The position numbers and the translations under genes are program-made. A DNA stretch of 64,000 nt from DAOUJH01 sp965248955 (GTDB lineage Bacteria; Chloroflexota; Dehalococcoidia; Lucifugimonadales; QGNO01). How positions within the stretch are numbered: position 1 is the stretch's first letter; each line of letters begins with the position of its first letter. The stretch is from the NCBI GenBank assembly GCA_965248955.1, contig OZ252212.1, positions 186,001-250,000 of the forward strand. The letters run 5' to 3'. Positions 49,789 through 59,161 of this stretch are shown piece by piece. The notes beneath the pieces are model-generated. The model did not search any database and was not told the DNA's origin. It was given only the letters and a program-made list of their open reading frames with translations.

Positions 49789-51225
49789 TCAACCTATCGG
49801 CAAGGGTAGGGTCGATGAGGGCTGAAGCTGCTCCAAGGCGGCCTGCAGGGGTCTGTCCACCAACACGTGAATCAGCCCGTTGTCACGCCGGGTAACGGTA
49901 ACTGCGACATTCGACCCTAGTTGTTCAACAATGGCCGGATCAAGAGTAATCCAGCGTTCTACGTCAGACGTGATGTCGGGTTGCAGTCCCTTTCCCTCTA
50001 TCAAGCGTCCGTTAGGCGTGTACCACAGCGCCGCCGTAACGTACAGGGCCGAGCCGCTGTCCAGCCTCTTGAGTTCGTTCACGCTTCCCTTGCCAAAGGT
50101 CGTCGCACCAATGACCGTGGCCCGCCCGTGGTCTTGGAGGGCGCCGGCCAGGACCTCGCTGGAGCTGGCGCTTGCCCCGTCTACCAGGATGACAAGCGGC
50201 ACCTCTGTAGCTATACCGCCTCCGCTGACCTTCATATCGGTCCTCACCCCTTGTCCGTCCACTTGGTAGAGCACTAGGCCGTCTTCCAGAAACTGGCTGG
50301 CAATTGAAACGGTGGTGGAAAGGATACCTCCTAGATTGCCTCTAACGTCCAGAATCAACCCGGAGTACTCCTCACGCGCTATTTCCACCAGCGCTTCCTC
50401 TACCTCTTTGTCCGTTTCGTCACGGAATCTATCTATCCATAGATAAGCTATCTCCTCATTCAATGGCCGCCACCCGGCGGAAGGCGTTCTGATTGAAGCA
50501 CGGGTAATGCTTATCTTCTCTGGTGTCTCTTCCTCAGCGTGTAGAACCAGCAGCTCAACAGCCGTACCTCTGGGCCCTCTAATGATGGCCACCGCCTCAT
50601 CTACGCTGAATCCATCTGTAGGCTTGCCATCCACCTCCAGGAGCACATCGCCGGAAAGGATACCGGCGTCATCCGCCGGGGTGCCTTCCATCACCGCCTG
50701 TACTGTGATGCGGCCATTCTGTTCCCTTACCCAGGCGCCTATGCCTTCAAAGTCCGACTCATAGCTTTCCACCACCTGCTTGTACCTTTCAGGCGACAGA
50801 TACGAGGTGTTGGGGTCATCCAAGGCATTCAGCATACCTCTTATGGCCGCTTCTTCCAGTATCTCAGGGGTGACTTCATCATCGCCGTCCAAGCTTTCCG
50901 AAATATCCTGCCAGGCCTGCCAAACCGCTCCAAAACCGCTTGGATCCAGTGCTGTTTGGGAGTGTTGGCCGATTGCCCCGTTGCCGGGGAGAATATCCAA
51001 CATTCCTTGAATAGCGCCGATGCTGAGTATACTCTGATCAAGCTCTGCAACGCCCACGTAATCTTCGTCCAGTATCCGGTATACCTCCCAAACCCCGGCA
51101 AGATCCGCAGGCATGCCGGAAGGTGGGCGGTCGGACCACAACCTATCAGCCACGTCAAAGGTCACCAACATCAAGATGATGGCACCCAGACCGGCGTAAA
51201 CAGCTATGCGATGACGTAGTCTCAT
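49789..51225 (-). CDS. C-terminal processing protease (S41 family, CtpA-like)
   Basis: This 478-residue exported serine protease has an N-terminal anchor (about 6-26), a helical region, a PDZ domain (about 155-235: FEGIGAWVREQNGRITVQAV, GDVLLEVDGKPT) and an S41 peptidase core. The catalytic Ser lies in GASASSSEVLAGAL and the Lys in TTFGKGSV. Such proteases trim or remove exported proteins from their C-termini. A tail of about 60 residues follows the core. The gene is directly upstream of smpB. Confidence 0.93.
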   Translation of the reverse strand: MRLRHRIAVYAGLGAIILMLVTFDVADRLWSDRPPSGMPADLAGVWEVYRILDEDYVGVAELDQSILSIGAIQGMLDILPGNGAIGQHSQTALDPSGFGAVWQAWQDISESLDGDDEVTPEILEEAAIRGMLNALDDPNTSYLSPERYKQVVESYESDFEGIGAWVREQNGRITVQAVMEGTPADDAGILSGDVLLEVDGKPTDGFSVDEAVAIIRGPRGTAVELLVLHAEEETPEKISITRASIRTPSAGWRPLNEEIAYLWIDRFRDETDKEVEEALVEIAREEYSGLILDVRGNLGGILSTTVSIASQFLEDGLVLYQVDGQGVRTDMKVSGGGIATEVPLVILVDGASASSSEVLAGALQDHGRATVIGATTFGKGSVNELKRLDSGSALYVTAALWYTPNGRLIEGKGLQPDITSDVERWITLDPAIVEQLGSNVAVTVTRRDNGLIHVLVDRPLQAALEQLQPSSTLPLPIG

Positions 51226-51366
51226 AATTGGAGCCTTGATACCGGGAACGCCTTCATTCTAGCACAGGCAACGTGGGGACAGACACGCGAGGGGCGGTAC
51301 CGCCGTTTCCCAGCCAGCCCACTTCTTTCCGCCATCGGCTTCAACCAACACCGCCAAAGGACAACA

Positions 51367-51395
51367 TTGACAGCCCCATAGGTCGTTGATAGCAT
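51367..51395 (+). promoter_or_regulatory. Possible citrate synthase promoter
   Basis: TTGACA (51367-51372), 17 bp, TAGCAT (51390-51395, 4 of 6). It would give a leader of about 210 nt. GCAT-GATT-ATGC just downstream (51392-51403) is a small inverted repeat. Confidence 0.45.
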
Positions 51396-51551
51396 GATTA
51401 TGCACGGATCATCAAAACGTTCGCTTTGTAACTTGGTCTGCAATACAGGGAGGGAAACCTGACGGTGGGCTATCACCACGGCCAATCTAGGTTCATAAGT
51501 ATCACTCTTCCTTCCAAATCTTCAAGGGCAGCAAACTAGGGTAGTTATAAG

Positions 51552-51579
51552 GCTCGGTAGGCGGGTTGCCTCACCGAGC
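51552..51579 (+). terminator. Leader hairpin with TTCTTT tail upstream of citrate synthase
   Basis: GCTCGGT (51552-51558) pairs with ACCGAGC (51573-51579), and AGGC (51559-51562) with GCCT (51568-51571), with one bulged C. It is followed by TTCTTTG, so it may be an attenuator or simply a structured leader, 35 bp before the ATG. Confidence 0.55.
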
Positions 51580-51614
51580 TTCTTTGTGGCTGTAACAACC
51601 AGACAGGAGGCAGA

Positions 51615-52754
51615 ATGACGACTTCAGGAGTTGAAATACACAGAGGCCTTTCAGGAGTCTATCTTGATAGATCGCAATCTTGTTTCATAGACGGGCAGAT
51701 AGGCAAGCTCCTGTACCGAGGCTATGACATACACGACCTCGCGGAAAAGTCTACGTTTGAAGAGGTGGTTTACCTTCTTCTGTATGGAAAGCTCCCCACG
51801 CAGGCAGAGCTGGACGGCTTCGACAAGGCCCTGCGCGCCGAAAGAGAGATCCCCAGCGAACTGGTAGATATAATAGACAAGGTCAAGGCGGCACACCCCA
51901 TGGACGTGCTGAGGACGGCGATATCAGCCCTGGCTGCATTCGACGACGAAGTAGAGGACAATTCCATCGAGGCCACCATCCGCAAAGGGCTGCGCCTCAC
52001 GGCAAAGTCCACGACCATAGTGGCCGCCCACGACAGGATTAGAAACAGGAAGCCGCTTGTCAAGCCAAATCCCGATCTGAACCACGCGGGAAACTTCCTC
52101 TACATGCTGTTTGACAAGACGCCGACCGAAGAGGAGGCCAGGATCCTGGACGTGGACTTCATCCTGCACGCGGAACATGGCTCCAACGCCTCGGCGTTTG
52201 CCGCACGCGTGACGGCTTCCACGGTGAGCGACCTTCACTCAGCGGTGGTAACGGGCATTGGCACCCTCAAGGGCCCGCTGCACGGTGGAGCAGCCGAAGC
52301 GGTGCAAAAGATGGCCGAGGAGGTGGGTTCTCCGGAAAACGCCGCGGCCTACGTGAAGAACATACTCGACAACCGCGGCCGCATCATGGGCTTTGGACAC
52401 AGAGTCTACAAAGCAGAGGACCCAAGGGCAAGGCATCTGGCGGCGCGTTCTGAAACCCTTGGCGTGGACAAGGGGGAGCCTCACTGGTTCGAGATTCTCA
52501 AGAACATCCAAGCAGCAATGAAGCCGTATCAATCCAGGGGCATCTACGTAAACGTGGACTTCTTCGCCGGTTCCATATACTACTTGATGGGTATTCCTGA
52601 AGACATCTTCGTTCCCATCTTTGCTCTGGGGCGGATCCCCGGTTGGACGCTAAACGTGGTGGAGCAATCCTCCAACAACATGCTGATACGCCCGCTGTTG
52701 GAGTACACGGGCCCAATGGATCTGGAGTACGTGCCGATAGATCAGCGCAGCTAG
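51615..52754 (+). CDS. gltA: Citrate synthase
   Basis: This 379-residue short-form citrate synthase condenses acetyl-CoA with oxaloacetate. Catalytic features are His in LKGPLHGGAAE, His in GFGHRVYKAEDPR and Asp in VNVDFFAGSIYY. GLSGVYLDRSQSCFIDGQIGKLLYRG at the N-terminus is typical of this class. A 2-methylcitrate synthase role cannot be excluded because the two enzymes are close in sequence. AGGAGG lies 5 bp before the ATG. Confidence 0.94.
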   Translation: MTTSGVEIHRGLSGVYLDRSQSCFIDGQIGKLLYRGYDIHDLAEKSTFEEVVYLLLYGKLPTQAELDGFDKALRAEREIPSELVDIIDKVKAAHPMDVLRTAISALAAFDDEVEDNSIEATIRKGLRLTAKSTTIVAAHDRIRNRKPLVKPNPDLNHAGNFLYMLFDKTPTEEEARILDVDFILHAEHGSNASAFAARVTASTVSDLHSAVVTGIGTLKGPLHGGAAEAVQKMAEEVGSPENAAAYVKNILDNRGRIMGFGHRVYKAEDPRARHLAARSETLGVDKGEPHWFEILKNIQAAMKPYQSRGIYVNVDFFAGSIYYLMGIPEDIFVPIFALGRIPGWTLNVVEQSSNNMLIRPLLEYTGPMDLEYVPIDQRS

Positions 52755-52807
52755 GGTACCTTTCGGGGAAAGAACGTCTCGCAAGCCATCCCAGAGCCCC
52801 TTTGGTA

Positions 52808-52875
52808 ATGTTAGGGTGTTCTATATTATGTAAAGTACATAAATCATCCCTTCCTCGTCTTTACATAACTAACAT
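52808..52875. repeat. AT-rich nested inverted repeats between convergent gltA and hflX
   Basis: TTATGTAAAG (52826-52835) and CTTTACATAA (52859-52868) form a 10-bp inverted repeat. ATGTTAG (52808-52814) and CTAACAT (52869-52875) extend it outward, and TTATGTA-AAG-TACATAA (52826-52842) is a smaller palindrome within. It could be a bidirectional terminator or a protein-binding site. Confidence 0.5.
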
Positions 52876-52922
52876 AGGGCGAACTTGCGTCGGGCCAAGC
52901 TCAGGGTCTGCTCCCCCAGCCC

Positions 52923-54059
52923 CTATCCCACTGGCATCACCATTACCTGGGTCAAAAGACGATTGACGTGCACCAGCAGTTCGTCCAGTCCGCGCCGGGT
53001 TGCCGCGGAAACCATGGTTCCTTCCCCGGCGTCACGTTCATTGCTGAGAAACGCCGAATCGTTCGGCAAAAGGTCCACTTTGTTCAACACAAGCAAACCG
53101 GGCTTTTCTCTCAAGCCAAGGTAGCCGAGGATATCCTCCACCACTGCTATGTGCTGGCGCATGTTCTTATGCGTCATATCAACAACGTGAAGCAGGATGT
53201 CCGCATCTTGCAGCTCTTCCAGCGTTGCATGAAATGCGGCGACCACCGTGGGCGGCAGCTTGTGTATGAAGCCCACGGTATCAGACATGAGGACGTTCTG
53301 ATCGCTGGGAAGGCGGACTCGCCTTGTTACCGGATCCAGAGTGGCAAAGAGCGCGCTGGACTCCGTGACCCCTGCCGTGGTGAGCGCATTGAACAGGGTG
53401 CTCTTGCCGGCATTCGTATAGCCCACCAGCGCCGCCACCGGAATATCCTGCGACTTCCGCCGCTTCCGATGAAGAGCGCGCTGGCTGCGCACCTTCTCCA
53501 AGTCGGTCTTCAAGTGCTGTATTCTGCGGTTGATGAGGCGCCGGTCGGTTTCTATCTGCGTTTCGCCGGGTCCGCGGGTGCCTATTCCACCACCCAGGCG
53601 CTCCAAGTGAGACCATTGCCCGGCCAAACGCGGCAGCAGGTATTCGTGTTGCGCAAGCTCAACCTGAAGCCGCCCCTCCCTGGTCCTGGCACGACTGGCG
53701 AATATGTCCAGAATCAGCGCAGTACGGTCTATGACCTTGATGTTCTCGCCAAAGGCGCTCTCCAAGTTGCGCTGCTGCGTCGGGGTAAGCTCATCGTCCA
53801 GGATCAACGTGTCGAACGCCCCGCTAATGACGCGCAGCTCCTCTATCTTGCCCTTCCCCAGATAGGTGTGCGCAGGCTTGTCCAGACTCTGAACGACCGT
53901 ACCCACCACTTCTGCTCCGGCGGAACGAGCCAGCTGTGCCAGCTCAGCCAGAGAATCTTGCAACGACCATGAGAAGTGAGTACGCTTGATCTGGATGCCG
54001 GCCAGATAGGCTCTTTCGCTTTGTTTGGCAGTGGAAAAAGTGGCTCTGGGTATGCTCAG
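52923..54059 (-). CDS. hflX: Ribosome-associated GTPase HflX
   Basis: HflX splits stalled ribosomes. The core shows the N-terminal nucleotide-binding domain (VGTVVQSLDKPAHTYLGKGK, TLILDDELTPTQQRNLE), the coiled linker RLGGGIGTRGPGETQIE, and a G domain with GYTNAGKST, DTVGFI and NKVD. The first standard start codon is a TTG at 53963 (346 residues), but homologous sequence continues upstream in frame (ERAYLAGIQIKRTHFSWS) to the preceding stop. No ATG, GTG or TTG occurs there. I therefore place the start at CTG 54059, directly after the aminotransferase stop, giving 378 residues. AGAGG lies 4 bp upstream. Confidence 0.88.
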   Translation of the reverse strand: MSIPRATFSTAKQSERAYLAGIQIKRTHFSWSLQDSLAELAQLARSAGAEVVGTVVQSLDKPAHTYLGKGKIEELRVISGAFDTLILDDELTPTQQRNLESAFGENIKVIDRTALILDIFASRARTREGRLQVELAQHEYLLPRLAGQWSHLERLGGGIGTRGPGETQIETDRRLINRRIQHLKTDLEKVRSQRALHRKRRKSQDIPVAALVGYTNAGKSTLFNALTTAGVTESSALFATLDPVTRRVRLPSDQNVLMSDTVGFIHKLPPTVVAAFHATLEELQDADILLHVVDMTHKNMRQHIAVVEDILGYLGLREKPGLLVLNKVDLLPNDSAFLSNERDAGEGTMVSAATRRGLDELLVHVNRLLTQVMVMPVG

Positions 54060-55238
54060 CTACCTCTCAGGTGTTGATGGGATTTTCCAGCCTTCCAAGC
54101 GCTGGACTGCTTTGGTCAAATGCTCATCCGGTAGAGTGAGCGAAAGACGAATGTACCCTTCCCCGTACTCACCGTATCCCGATCCCGGCGTAACCACTAT
54201 GTCCTTCTCTTCCAGAAGCATGGCCGCAAATTCCGCGGAAGTGTAGCCTTCAGGAATCCTTGCCCAGACGTACAGGCTAGCCCTTGGTGGCGTGATCTCC
54301 ATGCCTATACCCCGCAAAGCATCAACCAGCTTATCGCGGCGGCGTTGGTAGATGGCGTTGTTTTCAGAAATGCATTCCTGGGACGCCTGGAGAGCCTCTA
54401 TGCCGGCTATCTGGATGGCCTGCGGAATGCCTGAGTCAAGGTTGGACTTGACGCGCATGAGCGCATTGATCATCTCCGCGTTGCCCACCGCCATCCCTAC
54501 TCTCCAACCAGTCATGTTATAGCTCTTGGAAAGGGAGTGGAACTCCACGGCAACGTCCATAGCGCCCTTGGCCTGTAGGAAACTGACGGGAACGTAGCCG
54601 TCGTAGGCCACCTCCGTGTACGGACCGTCGTGGCAGACCGCTATGTCGTATGCCTTCGCGAACTCCACAACCCTCTCGAAGTAGTCGATGTCCGCCGTGG
54701 CCGAGGTGGGATTGTTGGGATAGTTTAGCCACATGACCTTGGCTTTTTGGGCAACCTGCTCAGGAACAGCGTCCAGATCAGGCAGCCATCCGTTCTCTTC
54801 CAAAAGCGGCATGAAATAAGATTCACCGCCGGCAAACATGGTGCCCACGGAATAGACCGGGTAGCCTGGATCCGGCACCAGTGCCACGTCGCCGGGGTCT
54901 AGGAAGCAGAGAGCCATGTGGCCGATCCCCTCTTTGGCGCCAATGAGGGGCAGTACCTCCTTGTCGGAGTCCAGGGCTATGCCGAACCGCTTGCCGTACC
55001 AATCAGAGATGGCGCGGCGAAACTGAGGCAACCCGTCCGACTCAGGATATCGATGGTTTGGCGGGTCCTGAGCAGCCTCTACAAGCTTGTCCAGAATATG
55101 CGGAGGCGTGGGAATGTCCGGATCGCCTATGGCAAAGGTGATGACGTCAACGCCTGCTGCCCTCTTCTGGTTTATCTTCCTGGTGATTTCCACAAAAAGG
55201 TAAGGCTGCAATTTGTCTATGCGCTCGGCGAACTTCAT
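54060..55238 (-). CDS. LL-diaminopimelate aminotransferase-like class I aminotransferase
   Basis: This 392-residue PLP enzyme of fold type I shows FAIGDPDIPTPPHI, NHRYPESDGLPQFR, NYPNNPTSA and the PLP-lysine segment SLSKSYNMTGWRVG. This pattern matches DapL, which makes LL-diaminopimelate directly from tetrahydrodipicolinate for lysine and peptidoglycan. It lies 36 bp after dapF, the next enzyme in that pathway, which supports DapL over aspartate aminotransferase. ATG 55238 has AAGGAG 5 bp upstream; GTG 55244 is in frame but overlaps that site. Confidence 0.88.
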   Translation of the reverse strand: MKFAERIDKLQPYLFVEITRKINQKRAAGVDVITFAIGDPDIPTPPHILDKLVEAAQDPPNHRYPESDGLPQFRRAISDWYGKRFGIALDSDKEVLPLIGAKEGIGHMALCFLDPGDVALVPDPGYPVYSVGTMFAGGESYFMPLLEENGWLPDLDAVPEQVAQKAKVMWLNYPNNPTSATADIDYFERVVEFAKAYDIAVCHDGPYTEVAYDGYVPVSFLQAKGAMDVAVEFHSLSKSYNMTGWRVGMAVGNAEMINALMRVKSNLDSGIPQAIQIAGIEALQASQECISENNAIYQRRRDKLVDALRGIGMEITPPRASLYVWARIPEGYTSAEFAAMLLEEKDIVVTPGSGYGEYGEGYIRLSLTLPDEHLTKAVQRLEGWKIPSTPER

Positions 55239-55274
55239 TAGCACTCCTTTTTGCGTTTTGGTTAGGATTCAACT

Positions 55275-56177
55275 CTATAAAGGCCACTCGCCCTCGAAGA
55301 CCTGCATCGCGGGACCCTCCATGTACACCGTGCCCCGTCCCTGCCACGTGATAATCAACTCGCCGCCGGGCATTTCCAACGTGACCTGATCATCCGTGAG
55401 TCGGAGCAGGCGGGCGGCCGCCTGAATGGCGCAGGCGCCAGTACCGCACGCCAAAGTAAGACCGGCGCCCCGCTCCCAAGTCCTGGCTTTGAGCCGGCCC
55501 CCACCCTCCACGTTGACGACGTGGAAGTTGACTCGCCTGGGGAAAATGGGATGATGTTCCATAAGGGGGCCCAGCCTGTCCAACTCGACCTCATCTACGG
55601 GCCGGTCTATAAAGGCGACGGCGTGGGGGTTGCCCATGGAAACACACGTGATTTCAAAGGTCTCTCCTGTCAGCTCTACCGCATAATCTACAACCAGCTG
55701 CTCAGGCACAATTCCGCTAGTTATGTCAAAAGATGTTATGTCAAGTTGCTGCCCCTTCTCCCCTGCTGGCAGCTGCACGGGTATATCTGGCGCATTGAAC
55801 CGCGGCTCACCCATAGCGACCCGCGCCCTGCTTATCCGCCCGTTCCCATCTTTCAAGGGTACTACGTCCAGCAGGCCGCTGGATGTTTCCACGTGAAGAG
55901 GGCCCCCATTGAGCGAAACTAAGCCACGCTCCAGCACGTACTTGGCAAAGCATCTAATGCCGTTGCCGCACATTTCAGCCTGGGAACCGTCCGGGTTGAA
56001 CATGCGCATCCTAACGTCCCCTACCGCCGAAGGTTCCAGCAGCAACAAGCCGTCGGCGCCAACGCCAAAGTGACGGTCGCACATCTCCACCGCCAGGGCA
56101 GACCAGTCCTTATCCTCATCACGTGCGTCCAGAAGAACGTAGTCGTTGCCCGTGCCGTGCATCTTAGTGAATCTCAT
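55275..56177 (-). CDS. dapF: Diaminopimelate epimerase
   Basis: This 300-residue DapF interconverts LL- and meso-diaminopimelate. The paired catalytic cysteines are in AEMCGNGIRCFAK and ACGTGACAIQAA. The N-terminal KMHGTGNDYVLLD is a family signature, and the length is slightly above the usual 275 due to a mid-protein insertion. It is 12 bp downstream of miaA and followed by the dapL-like gene. Confidence 0.95.
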   Translation of the reverse strand: MRFTKMHGTGNDYVLLDARDEDKDWSALAVEMCDRHFGVGADGLLLLEPSAVGDVRMRMFNPDGSQAEMCGNGIRCFAKYVLERGLVSLNGGPLHVETSSGLLDVVPLKDGNGRISRARVAMGEPRFNAPDIPVQLPAGEKGQQLDITSFDITSGIVPEQLVVDYAVELTGETFEITCVSMGNPHAVAFIDRPVDEVELDRLGPLMEHHPIFPRRVNFHVVNVEGGGRLKARTWERGAGLTLACGTGACAIQAAARLLRLTDDQVTLEMPGGELIITWQGRGTVYMEGPAMQVFEGEWPL

Positions 56178-56189
56178 GGCAATGGCATT

Positions 56190-57110
56190 CTACCATAAGA
56201 AACCGATCGTCAAGCCATAGGCTTCTCTTACGACGTTCTCACTTGATTGCAACCAGCGGATCCGCGGGTCCGAAAGGCGGAACCAGGCAGACTGGCGCCG
56301 GGCAAACTTGCGCGTATGACTCTTTACGTTTCGGACAGCGTCTTCCAGGCTTAGTTCTCCTTGCAAACAGGCCAACAGCTCTCTGTAACCCACGCTGCTC
56401 ATAGATGGCCGCTCCGCCGTCACGCCACGCTCTAGCAAACAGCGTACCTCATCCAGCCACCCCGCCTCCATCATTCTGTCCACGCGCTGATCGATGCGCC
56501 GGTACAGCTCATCTCTAGGCAGAGTGAGCCCAATTACAAGCGAATTGTAGCGGCCTTCGCCGCGGCCGCGCATCTTGGAGAACGGGATCCCGGTCTGATG
56601 ATGCACCTCCAGGGCGCGGATGACTCTGCGCAGGTTGCGCGGGTCTATGACAGCCGCCGACTCAGGATCCAACTCTCTGAGCCTGTTGTAAACGATTTCA
56701 TCTCCTTGCTCAACGGCCAGTGCCTCCATATCCTCTCTGAATTTTCTATCGGGGGCTACAGAGGGCACTTGCCACTCTTCGAGCAATGCCCACAAATATT
56801 GACCAGTACCGCCGACCAGAAGGGGCAAGCGTCCCCTCCTTTGGATATCTTGGATGGCGAAATGCGCGCGCTCCAGGTAAGCCACCAAACTGAAGTCGTC
56901 CGCAGGTTCGGCAATATCGATCAGGTGGTGCGGCGCCTGGGACTGCTCCTCCAAGGTTGGTTTGGCGGTGCCTATACTCATGTGCCTGTAGACCTGGCGG
57001 CTGTCCACGCTGACTATCTCCGCCGGCAGAAGCTTGGCGAGCTCCATGCTCAGAGCAGTCTTGCCAACAGCAGTTGAACCCGCTATGGCGACTATGGAAG
57101 GTCTGCGCAT
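56190..57110 (-). CDS. miaA: tRNA dimethylallyltransferase MiaA
   Basis: This 306-residue MiaA adds an isopentenyl group to adenosine 37 of tRNAs reading U-starting codons. It shows the P-loop GSTAVGKTALS, the DSRQVYRHMSIGTAKP motif and PHHLIDIAEP. The C-terminal part has SVGYRELLACLQGE and FARRQSAWFRL. The start at 57110 (MRRPSIVAIAG) is chosen over the open frame to 57158. Confidence 0.95.
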   Translation of the reverse strand: MRRPSIVAIAGSTAVGKTALSMELAKLLPAEIVSVDSRQVYRHMSIGTAKPTLEEQSQAPHHLIDIAEPADDFSLVAYLERAHFAIQDIQRRGRLPLLVGGTGQYLWALLEEWQVPSVAPDRKFREDMEALAVEQGDEIVYNRLRELDPESAAVIDPRNLRRVIRALEVHHQTGIPFSKMRGRGEGRYNSLVIGLTLPRDELYRRIDQRVDRMMEAGWLDEVRCLLERGVTAERPSMSSVGYRELLACLQGELSLEDAVRNVKSHTRKFARRQSAWFRLSDPRIRWLQSSENVVREAYGLTIGFLW

Positions 57111-57161
57111 TTTCTGGCCCTGGACTCGGTCAAGTCTATGATTTACGGCAGGCGCCACACT

Positions 57162-57926
57162 TCAATGAGGCAAACTCTCCTGCGCAGTGGAACGCACAAT
57201 CGCAACGAAGTGGTCCGAGCTCAGGCTGGCGCCGCCCACAAGTGCGCCATCTATATCCGGCTGAGACACGAATTCCTCGATATTGTCCGGACTCACGCTT
57301 CCTCCGTACAGGATGGGTATCCTCCCCACGGCGTCCTCCTCGAACAAATCCGCAAGCTGCCGGCGGACCAACTGGCACATCTCTTGGGCCTGCTCTCCCG
57401 TAGCCGCTTCGCCGGTGCCTATAGCCCAGATTGGCTCGTAGGCCACCACTATGCCGTTGGGAGACTCTATGCCGGCCAGCGATCCGGCAAGGCTGTGCGA
57501 CACCACTTCCTTTGCCCTGCCATCTTTTCGCGCTTCCAACGCCTCTCCCACACAGATGATGGGCCGGAGGTTGCATGAAAGCGCTTTGTTGGCCTTGCGG
57601 CTGACCAGATCGTCCGTCTCTCCAAAGTCGCGTCGTCGTTCCGAGTGTCCCAGAATAACGTAGCTACAAAGGCCCTGGATCATGAGAGGCGAGACTTCTC
57701 CCGTGAAAGCACCCTTGTCTTCATGATGCATGTTCTGGGCGCCGACTCTGATGTTGGACCCCTTTACCACGCTGGCGACCTCTGTCAGAGAAACAAAGGG
57801 GGGACAGAGCACAACTTCTACGCCGGTCACGTCTTCCAGGTTGTTTCTGATAGCCGCGGCGAGAAAACCCGCCTCATGGATAGTTGTGTTCATTTTCCAG
57901 TTGCCTGCTAAGAATGGTTTGCCCAA
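57162..57926 (-). CDS. tpiA: Triosephosphate isomerase
   Basis: This 254-residue TIM barrel interconverts glyceraldehyde 3-phosphate and dihydroxyacetone phosphate. Catalytic residues are visible: Asn/Lys in AGNWKMN, His in VILGHSERR and Glu in AYEPIWAIGTG. YGGSVSPDN and GALVGGASL form the phosphate site. It stands between apgM (29 bp upstream) and miaA. Confidence 0.97.
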   Translation of the reverse strand: MGKPFLAGNWKMNTTIHEAGFLAAAIRNNLEDVTGVEVVLCPPFVSLTEVASVVKGSNIRVGAQNMHHEDKGAFTGEVSPLMIQGLCSYVILGHSERRRDFGETDDLVSRKANKALSCNLRPIICVGEALEARKDGRAKEVVSHSLAGSLAGIESPNGIVVAYEPIWAIGTGEAATGEQAQEMCQLVRRQLADLFEEDAVGRIPILYGGSVSPDNIEEFVSQPDIDGALVGGASLSSDHFVAIVRSTAQESLPH

Positions 57927-57955
57927 GAGGTGCCTCCTTGGCTGAAATTGGCCAG

Positions 57956-59161
57956 CTATGGGCCGTATTTGGCCAGCTTGCCGGCGTGAGACAGCGCCTG
58001 GAACATAAGATGTTCCGCCTGGAACGTGCCCAGGGAACCACGAGCACAGGCGCGCTCATTGAATGCTTCTACTCCGTCGCCCAGCGTATGTCTAGAGTGA
58101 ACCAATACCGGCACAGGGTGCCAGCTATGGGCCGTCAGAACAGCCGGCGTAGAATGGTCTCCGGCTATCACCAGTACCTCGGGGTTCAAATCAAGGATAC
58201 GCGGGATACATGCATCCAAATCCTCCAACGTTCTCACCTTAGCCTCAAAGTTACCATCTTCCCCGGCGGCATCGGCCGGCTTGTAATGTACGTAGAAGAA
58301 GTCATGATCTTCGTAGTGTTCGCTCAGTGCAGCCAGCTCATCTTCAAAAGCCGGGCCTGTCGGAATTACCTTCATGCCAACCACCTGTGCTAATCCACGG
58401 TACATGGGGTAAGCAGCTATTGCCGTGGGATTGAGCTTGTACGACTCACCCATGGAGGGAAAGGATGGCAACTGGGAGAAGCCGCGCAACAGCACCATGT
58501 TTGCCCGTGGCTGTTCAGCAAGCTTCACCCTTGCCTGGCGTATGAAAGCGTTGGCCGCAGACGCAGACGCCTCTCCATTGGCGTCCAGCGCTTCCACTTC
58601 AAGGGGTTCCACACCTATGCGCTGAGGATCTGTCTCACTGACGTCATCGCTGAGACCTACACCCTTCATTATCAAGACAAACCTGTAATCTTTGACAGGC
58701 AGCACCGACAGCTCCACGCCTGGCACTTCAATCGTATCCAAGATTTCGACCAGCGGAAAGCTCTCCCCAGATGAAATGCGCCCGGCTCTGCGGTCGGTAA
58801 GCAATCCGCGGCTATCGACAGTGCAGAAGTTGCCCCTGGCAGCTACGTCGCCATTGCCCAAGGGGGCGTCTATGCCTAAAGCTTCGAGCACGCCGCGGCC
58901 AATGAAGTATTTGAGCGGGTTGTATCCGAACAGAGCCAAATGGCCCGGGCCGCTGCCCGGAGCCACGCCAGGCAGAACCGGAATGGTCAGTCCACCCGAC
59001 GACTGTTTGGCCAACCGGTCCAGATTGGGTAAAGCGGCCGTCTCAAGCTCTGAAAGGCCCGTATCAGGATGCGGCGCTCCGCCAAGGCCGTCGACGACAA
59101 GCATGATTATCTTGGAAGGAGTCGAATCAACCATATCGGCAAGGGCCGGAAAGTCAATCAT
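57956..59161 (-). CDS. apgM: 2,3-bisphosphoglycerate-independent phosphoglycerate mutase, archaeal type
   Basis: This 401-residue alkaline phosphatase-superfamily enzyme interconverts 3- and 2-phosphoglycerate. The N-terminal LVVDGLGG holds a metal-binding Asp. GVAPGSGPGHLALFGY contains the catalytic Ser region, and the C-terminal IAGDHSTPAVLTAHSWHPVPVL provides the second metal site. It is the ApgM rather than the GpmI type. The ATG starts directly after the pgk stop. Confidence 0.94.
   Translation of the reverse strand: MIDFPALADMVDSTPSKIIMLVVDGLGGAPHPDTGLSELETAALPNLDRLAKQSSGGLTIPVLPGVAPGSGPGHLALFGYNPLKYFIGRGVLEALGIDAPLGNGDVAARGNFCTVDSRGLLTDRRAGRISSGESFPLVEILDTIEVPGVELSVLPVKDYRFVLIMKGVGLSDDVSETDPQRIGVEPLEVEALDANGEASASAANAFIRQARVKLAEQPRANMVLLRGFSQLPSFPSMGESYKLNPTAIAAYPMYRGLAQVVGMKVIPTGPAFEDELAALSEHYEDHDFFYVHYKPADAAGEDGNFEAKVRTLEDLDACIPRILDLNPEVLVIAGDHSTPAVLTAHSWHPVPVLVHSRHTLGDGVEAFNERACARGSLGTFQAEHLMFQALSHAGKLAKYGP

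Larger units (their letters stand above)
51226..51614. other. Divergent intergenic region between ctpA and citrate synthase
   Basis: This 389-bp gap contains a promoter-like pair (51367-51395) and a leader hairpin (51552-51579). The minus-strand frame 51485-51222 has no family features and is not called. Confidence 0.6.
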
